Shown in pieces: positions 5,606 to 10,021 of a stretch of 10,021 nucleotides of DNA. A program made the translations under genes and the position numbers. The stretch spans positions 1-10,021 of the forward strand of contig URUI01000068.1 of the NCBI GenBank assembly GCA_900551015.1, in the 5' to 3' direction. Numbering within the stretch: the first letter of the stretch is position 1; the number at the start of each line of letters is the position of its first letter. Below the pieces are notes generated by a model. That model was not told the DNA's origin and ran no database searches. It saw nothing but the letters and a program-made list of their open reading frames with translations. The DNA is from an uncultured Collinsella sp. GTDB lineage: Bacteria; Actinomycetota; Coriobacteriia; Coriobacteriales; Coriobacteriaceae.

Positions 5606-8269
5606 CTCTTGGACTTTGAGGGCTTCGGCCAGGCTGACGCGCTTGATGGAGCGCGTGTGCAGCAGCGCCACGACCAGGTAGGTCGCAAAGCCAATGCCGA
5701 CGCATGCAGCCATGGACCAAGCGGGCACGTAGATCTCGATATTGCCGTTGTAGGCGAGCAACATAGAGCGGAAGATGGCCGTGAGCGAACCAATTATGAC
5801 CGGCAGGCTCAGCACGAGCGACGCCACCACGCACAGCGTAATCGAGCGGATGTACAGATGCGAGATCTCGCTATCGCGATAGCCAAAGACCTTCATGTAG
5901 CCAATCGAACGGGCGCTGTGGTCGATCACAGCCTTGGTCAGCAGGTACATAAACAGCAGGAAGATAAACACCGCGAGCCCGACCATCATGCCGATCATGT
6001 CGCTCATCATGCCGATGAACTGGTCACCCACGGCGCGCATGTCGTCGGGCGTGGTGTCGCCGGCAAAGTAGCGCGCGTCGAGGTCGAGCTTCTCGTCGCT
6101 CACATAGCCGTTAAAGTAGGCGGCGTCGTTGTCGAACAGCCCGTTAAAGTCGTCGATACTCATATAGATATTCATGTCCGACTTGGAGCCCCAGGCACAG
6201 TCCTTGTCCGCATACTCAAGGGAATAATGCTCGCCCTCGTACTTGTCGCTGAGCGTGACCTTCTGGCCCTCGCTCCAGCCAAACTTATCGAGCAGACCGC
6301 CGCCAAAGACGACGCGCCCATCGCCGACGTTGAGGTCCTTCCAGTAGCGCGAGTTTGCCGAGATGCCGTAGACAGAAATCGTCTCCTCGCCATTACCATC
6401 GCCACGGTCGTATTGCAGCTGGTAAACGACATATTTCTCGGCCTGCGCGATTGCGCCCGCACCGTTGTCGGTCGTGTTGACCGGGTGAATGTCATCGTTG
6501 TCGGTATCGATCTTAGAGGCCTTGTCGATCAGGTCGATAGCCCCGTCGCGGTCGCAGCCAAGGGCATCGGCCAGGTCGTCGAGGCGCGCATAGAGCGCAT
6601 CCTTCTTGTCCTGAACGCTTGCGAGCGCGTCCTGTGCCGCGGTCAGGCTCTCGGCAGACGGAGATGCGGTCGCGGCATCGGCTGCCGTCTGCGCCTCATC
6701 GGCCGCATCGTCAAGCTCGTCATCGGCATCTTGAGCGGCGGAAAGCAGCGTGCCGTCAACCGACCGCAAGCGCTCGAGCGCCGACCACTGCTCGCGCTCC
6801 TCGGCAGTGCCCTCGAGCTCTAGCGGAGCCTTGAGTGTGTACTGGTGCTCGGCGACCAGGCTCGTCTCCAGGTTGTCCGCATAGTGCGTCATCGTGGGCA
6901 GGATCGCCAGGCCAAAGAGCAAAAGCAGCGACCCAAACGCAATGCCCACGAAGAGCGTGGCGAAGTTGCCCAGGTTGCGCAGGAAGATGCGCAGGCGGAA
7001 GCGCGAGACAAAGCCCACGCGCTCCGGCAGCTGCACGCCGCGCTTGGTGCCCGATTTGCCGCTCGCCTCGTGACGAAGGAACTGCAACGGCGTCTTGCCC
7101 ATCTTGCGAAGCAGGCCCACCAGCGTGATAAGGATGAGCGCGGCGGCAGGAACCACGGCGCACTTCACGAAGATCTCCCAGCTCCAGTACACCTGGAAGG
7201 GCGGCAGGCTGTACGAGCCGTAGTAGAGACCGCGCATGGGCTCGGTAAAGAACGCAACGCCGAGCGCGGTGCCCAAAAGCGCCGCGAGCACGCCCACGAT
7301 GGCGGGAAGTGCCAGGTAGTGCAGCACGATCTCGCGGCGGCGATAGCCGCTGGCGAGCAACGTGCCGATGATGGCGCTCTCCTCCTCGATGGTGGCGTCG
7401 GTAAGGACCACAAAGACGAATGCCATGATCACGATGATGATGTCGAGCAGTGTCATCCACATCATGGAGTCACCGTCCACGTCATCGCGCGCATAGCCAA
7501 TACCCTGGTTGGAATCGGCATCAATCAGATCGTCGACACGCGCATCGGCATCCGCCAGCGCCTCGACCATATCCTGCTCGGCATCGACGCGGTCCGCGGT
7601 GGGGAGGTCGCGATCGGCAAAGGTGAAGGAGTAGGTGTAGGCAGGCGCGCCACCGGCATCCTCGAGCGCGGTAAAACCGGCGTCGGTGACCTCGGCGACG
7701 CCATACGTGATGGTGTTCACCGTAAAGTCCGAATTGTTGAGGAACAGCGCCTGGCTATCGGGCTGCGTCATGATGCCGCAGATGGTGTAGGTGCGGCCCT
7801 CAAGCTCGACCTTATCGCCCACGGCGAGGTCGTTGTTGGTGGCGAAGACACGGTCGATTGCCACCTCATCGTCCGCCCTGGGCTGCCTGCCCTCACAGTA
7901 GGACGCGATATCGACCTCGGTGCGGTGCGCATAGGTGCGCAGGGTGCGCTTGGTGCCGTCGTCGCCAGCCGCCTTTTTGATGATGGCGTCGATGGAGAAA
8001 TTCTTGTAGAACGTAGCGCCGCCGACGTCCTCAGCCGCGTCTTCGGCAGCCTTGAGCTGTTCGTCGGTGGCCTCGAAAGAAGTGGTCACGCGGCCGTCCT
8101 CAATCGTGTACTCGTCACGCATGTCGTCGATAAGGCAGCCGACGGAATGCGCTGCGAGCAAAAAGCCCGACGTGAGGGCGATGCTTCCGCACATAAGCAA
8201 AAAGATGCCCAGGTACTTGCCGATATTGCGGCGCAGCTCGCGCGGGAGACGTTTTGCGAGAGGTGTCAT
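5603..8269 (-). CDS. Large FtsX/MacB-type ABC transporter permease
   Basis: An 888-residue permease with eight predicted membrane helices. TM1 (about 17-41) is followed by a first extracytoplasmic domain (about 45-265) of MacB-PCD type. The first FtsX core has three helices (about 272-292, 315-342 and 366-388) with the cytoplasmic loop IIGTLLASGYRRREIV. TM5 (about 433-457) starts the second half. A second extracytoplasmic domain runs to about 755, and a final FtsX core has three helices (about 758-778, 808-832 and 848-870) with SIGYMKVFGYRDSEI. Residues about 505-590 form an Ala/Asp/Glu-rich, probably helical or coiled-coil insert. A TTG at 8284 would extend it by five residues, overlapping the ATPase gene. 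The ATG at 8269, 8 nt after the ATPase stop, is preferred, although its ribosome binding site (TAGGCGG) is poor and implies translational coupling. With the ATPase it forms an exporter or envelope-stress machine; the substrate is unknown. Confidence 0.93.
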   Translation of the reverse strand: MTPLAKRLPRELRRNIGKYLGIFLLMCGSIALTSGFLLAAHSVGCLIDDMRDEYTIEDGRVTTSFEATDEQLKAAEDAAEDVGGATFYKNFSIDAIIKKAAGDDGTKRTLRTYAHRTEVDIASYCEGRQPRADDEVAIDRVFATNNDLAVGDKVELEGRTYTICGIMTQPDSQALFLNNSDFTVNTITYGVAEVTDAGFTALEDAGGAPAYTYSFTFADRDLPTADRVDAEQDMVEALADADARVDDLIDADSNQGIGYARDDVDGDSMMWMTLLDIIIVIMAFVFVVLTDATIEEESAIIGTLLASGYRRREIVLHYLALPAIVGVLAALLGTALGVAFFTEPMRGLYYGSYSLPPFQVYWSWEIFVKCAVVPAAALILITLVGLLRKMGKTPLQFLRHEASGKSGTKRGVQLPERVGFVSRFRLRIFLRNLGNFATLFVGIAFGSLLLLFGLAILPTMTHYADNLETSLVAEHQYTLKAPLELEGTAEEREQWSALERLRSVDGTLLSAAQDADDELDDAADEAQTAADAATASPSAESLTAAQDALASVQDKKDALYARLDDLADALGCDRDGAIDLIDKASKIDTDNDDIHPVNTTDNGAGAIAQAEKYVVYQLQYDRGDGNGEETISVYGISANSRYWKDLNVGDGRVVFGGGLLDKFGWSEGQKVTLSDKYEGEHYSLEYADKDCAWGSKSDMNIYMSIDDFNGLFDNDAAYFNGYVSDEKLDLDARYFAGDTTPDDMRAVGDQFIGMMSDMIGMMVGLAVFIFLLFMYLLTKAVIDHSARSIGYMKVFGYRDSEISHLYIRSITLCVVASLVLSLPVIIGSLTAIFRSMLLAYNGNIEIYVPAWSMAACVGIGFATYLVVALLHTRSIKRVSLAEALKVQE

Positions 8270-8277
8270 GGCGCCGC

Positions 8278-8991
8278 CTACCAATCGAGCTCGGCGGCCG
8301 CGACGGGCGACTCGTTGAGCTCGTCCTCGACAATGCGGCCGTCGCGCAGGCGCAGCACGCGGTTGGCCATGCGCGCGATGGCGGCGTTGTGGGTGACGAT
8401 GATGATGGTGCAGCCGTAGGTGCGGTTGACGTCCTCCATGAGCTGCAAGATTTCCTTGGATGTCTTGTAGTCAAGCGCGCCGGTGGGCTCGTCGCACAGC
8501 AGCAGGCCCGGGTTTTTGACGAGTGCGCGGCCGATGGCGCAACGCTGCTGCTGGCCGCCCGAGACCTGGCGCGGAAACTTGTTGCGGTGCTCGTAGAGGC
8601 CCAGCGAACGCAGCAGGTCGTCGACATTGAGCGGGTTTTTGGACAGGTGCGCCGTGACCTCGATGTTCTCCTTGATGGTAAGGTCGGGCACCAGGTTGTA
8701 GAACTGGAAGACAAAACCCAGCTCACGGCGGCGATACTCGCCCAGATCGGTAGGTTTGAGCACCGTGAGGTCGCAGCCGTCCACCATGATGGAGCCACCG
8801 TCGGCATCCTCCAGGCCGCCGATCAGGTTGAGAAAGGTCGACTTGCCCGAGCCCGAGGGCCCCAGCATGACGCAGATCTCGCCGCGGTTGATGGACGTGT
8901 CGATGCCATCGAGTACCGTCAGGCGCGCATCACCGTCGCCGTAGTGTTTTTTGAGATCCTTAACCTGGACGTAGGCTTTCTGCGTTGCCAT
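8278..8991 (-). CDS. ABC transporter ATP-binding protein (MacB/LolD type)
   Basis: A 237-residue ATPase with all motifs of an active ABC nucleotide-binding domain: Walker A GPSGSGKST (44-52), Q-loop FVFQFYNLVP (Q96), signature VSGGQQQR (143-150), Walker B LLLCDEPTGALD (163-174) and H-loop His201. The FVFQFYNLVPDLTIKENIE and DEPTGALD wording is that of the MacB/LolD/FtsE-like group that partners FtsX permeases by mechanotransmission. Two ATGs are possible. The one at 8991 is preferred because GGGGG sits 5 nt upstream, whereas the ATG at 9003 has only a weak AGG before it. The permease starts 8 nt after the stop, so the two are one operon and presumably one complex, with the ATPase at the inner face of the membrane. 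Confidence 0.95.
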   Translation of the reverse strand: MATQKAYVQVKDLKKHYGDGDARLTVLDGIDTSINRGEICVMLGPSGSGKSTFLNLIGGLEDADGGSIMVDGCDLTVLKPTDLGEYRRRELGFVFQFYNLVPDLTIKENIEVTAHLSKNPLNVDDLLRSLGLYEHRNKFPRQVSGGQQQRCAIGRALVKNPGLLLCDEPTGALDYKTSKEILQLMEDVNRTYGCTIIIVTHNAAIARMANRVLRLRDGRIVEDELNESPVAAAELDW

Positions 8992-9021
8992 GGTATCCCC
9001 CATTGTTAGCCTGTTGCTACT

Positions 9022-9050
9022 TTTATAGGGTAATAGTAAACCGGGGCGAA
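9022..9050 (-). promoter_or_regulatory. Putative promoter of the ABC exporter operon, with overlapping dyad
   Basis: On the minus strand, TTCGCC (9050-9045) and TATAAA (9027-9022) stand 17 bp apart, with a predicted start near 9015. A dyad TACTTTTA/TAATAGTA (9018-9025 and 9031-9038, 7 of 8 paired, 5-bp centre) overlaps the -10 and spacer and could be a regulator site. The -35 is weak, which would suit an activated or regulated promoter. Confidence 0.45.
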
Positions 9051-9085
9051 CTATTTTTGGGCGAGAGTGGGGATTTGTTTCAAGA

Positions 9086-9297
9086 CTAGTCGTTTGGGGA
9101 CGTACTTAAATGAACACAGCTAGGGACACTCTTTCGCCACCCGACACTTGGGGACTGTCCCTAACTGCCGGCAGGAAAGGAACGCCCCCAAAGGCCGGCA
9201 TATTGGGGACAGTCCTTACCAACCCGACCGGCGGACCGGCGAATCAGCAAAGACTGTCCCCGATGACTAGTCGTTTAAGAACGTCCCCAATGACTAG
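9086..9297. repeat. REP-like palindromic intergenic element, copy B (composite)
   Basis: The outer arms mirror each other: CTAGTCGTTTGGGGAC with ACTTAAATGA on the left (9086-9113), and the reverse complement of the same pattern at 9271-9297. The right 50 bases (9247-9296) match copy A at 49 of 50 positions, and the 40 bases before them are about three-quarters identical to A. B holds an extra central block, about 9148-9215, with its own palindromes: GGGACTGTCCC (9151-9161), CTGCCGGCAG (9165-9174), TGCCGGC/GCCGGCA (9166-9172 and 9194-9200) and GGACAGTCC (9207-9215). It fills most of the 298-bp gap between the ABC operon and the upstream permease gene. I see no gene in it. Confidence 0.75.
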
Positions 9298-9301
9298 GTG
9301 G

Positions 9302-10021
9302 CTAGGCGCGGGATTTGTTGTGGGCGAGGGCTAGGCCTACGGCGGCGATGGCCGCGGCAAAGAGCACCGTGACGCCCAGATCGCAGGCGATGTCGCCCAG
9401 CACGGCAGGCGTCAGGTCCGAGGCAAGTGCCTTGCCAATCGCGTCGTTCACCCAATATGTCGGCACAAAATGCGCCGCGGTCTGCACGGCCGAACCCATG
9501 AGCGACAGCGGCATCCAGGCGCCGCCCAAAAACGTCATGAGCATGCCGAGTAAGTTGCCCACGCCGTTGAGCAGCTCCTCGCGCGCGCCCAAGCTCGACA
9601 GCGTAAAGCCAACGGCCAGCGGCGTGCACGCCAGGGCAAGCGTTGCCGCCAGCGCTAGGCACACGCGATCCACGCCAACCTCGGCAACCGCTCCGGCAAA
9701 GCCCACGACGCCCATCATGCTCGACACAAGCCAAATGCAGACGGTGAGCACGGCGGCGGCCGCAAACACGGCAAGCGAGCGCTGACGCCCGGAGACCGGG
9801 CTGGCCTCCATGCGGCGCACGCGCTCGGGCTCGTTCATGCCCGAGAACACCAATCCCACCGACACGATGACCGACGAGATGATCGCGTACGCACCAAAGT
9901 TAAAGTACGACTCGAGCGTGGCAGCAGCAGTCGAGTCGACCTTGACCTGCTCGATCTGGACCTCGGCGCGCTTTGCGGCCGCGTGCTCGGCGGCCCTTGC
10001 GACGTCACCGTTGGAGGCAGC
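9302..10021 (-). CDS. ABC-2 type transporter permease, C-terminal part (5' end beyond window)
   Basis: The frame is open to the right edge, with 239 residues before the TAG at 9304-9302. A GTG at 9865 could be taken as a start, but the frame continues upstream through a hydrophilic Ala/Glu-rich segment into FNFGAYAIISSVI, which is the membrane re-entry of an ABC-2 permease, so that codon is internal. The visible part has about five helices: the AYAIISSVIVSVGLVFSG helix, then a cytoplasmic RVRRMEASPVSGRQRSLA loop, then helices ending at ALALAHNKSRA. The motif FLGGAWMPLSLM near the penultimate helices is typical of ABC2_membrane (YhaP/YfiM-like) permeases that export lipids, peptides or antibiotics. 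The missing 5' part probably holds TM1 and a large outside domain. Its ATPase would be expected upstream, beyond the window. It is separate from the FtsX operon. Confidence 0.88.
   Translation of the reverse strand, partial: AASNGDVARAAEHAAAKRAEVQIEQVKVDSTAAATLESYFNFGAYAIISSVIVSVGLVFSGMNEPERVRRMEASPVSGRQRSLAVFAAAAVLTVCIWLVSSMMGVVGFAGAVAEVGVDRVCLALAATLALACTPLAVGFTLSSLGAREELLNGVGNLLGMLMTFLGGAWMPLSLMGSAVQTAAHFVPTYWVNDAIGKALASDLTPAVLGDIACDLGVTVLFAAAIAAVGLALAHNKSRA

Noticed and set aside
6845..8419. 524-residue open frame on the plus strand
   Set aside because: Antisense shadow of the FtsX permease and the end of the ATPase; low-complexity His/Asp/Gly-rich composition and no recognisable domain.

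Overview
This is a GC-rich window with dense, mostly minus-strand genes, short intergenic gaps and GGAGG-type ribosome binding sites. Gene content (PAQR/hemolysin III protein, CNNM-type CBS protein, DUF362 ferredoxin-like protein, FtsX-type and ABC-2-type ABC exporters) and the style of the small intergenic palindromic repeats suggest a gut actinobacterium of the class Coriobacteriia, most likely Collinsella. That assignment is pattern recognition and was not tested by a search.

Layout. (1) 1-2776, minus strand: a three-gene run of a PAQR/hemolysin III membrane protein, then a CNNM/CorC-type CBS-domain membrane protein, then a protein cut by the window edge. The last resembles the N-terminal domain of cyanophycin synthetase and carries an HxxEH motif. 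(2) 2777-2962: a divergent promoter region. The rightward promoter is flanked by two copies of one 14-bp palindromic motif, probably paired operators. (3) 2963-3928, plus strand: a membrane-anchored alpha/beta serine hydrolase. (4) 3929-4179: a convergent intergenic region with a 17-bp perfect inverted repeat 90 bp apart and a strong hairpin terminator. (5) 4180-5385, minus: a DUF362 protein with two [4Fe-4S] ferredoxin motifs. (6) 5386-5602: its promoter region, then a REP-like palindromic element (copy A). (7) 5603-8991, minus: an ABC ATPase and a large FtsX-type permease, forming one MacB-like exporter operon with its own promoter. (8) 9051-9301: a longer, composite copy B of the same element. 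(9) 9302-10021, minus: the C-terminal part of an ABC-2-type permease, which continues past the window.

How the parts relate. The ATPase and FtsX permease clearly form one transporter. The partial ABC-2 permease upstream belongs to a different exporter whose ATPase is not visible here. The PAQR and CNNM proteins both concern membrane or ion homeostasis and may be co-transcribed with the cyanophycin-synthetase-like gene. No regulator, two-component system, tRNA, rRNA, CRISPR array or intact transposase gene lies in the window.

The points most worth a second look are the stand-alone cyanophycin-synthetase N-domain-like protein, the twin operators of the hydrolase gene, and the three palindromic intergenic elements (one 124-bp inverted repeat and two related REP-like copies that abut ABC transporter stop codons).
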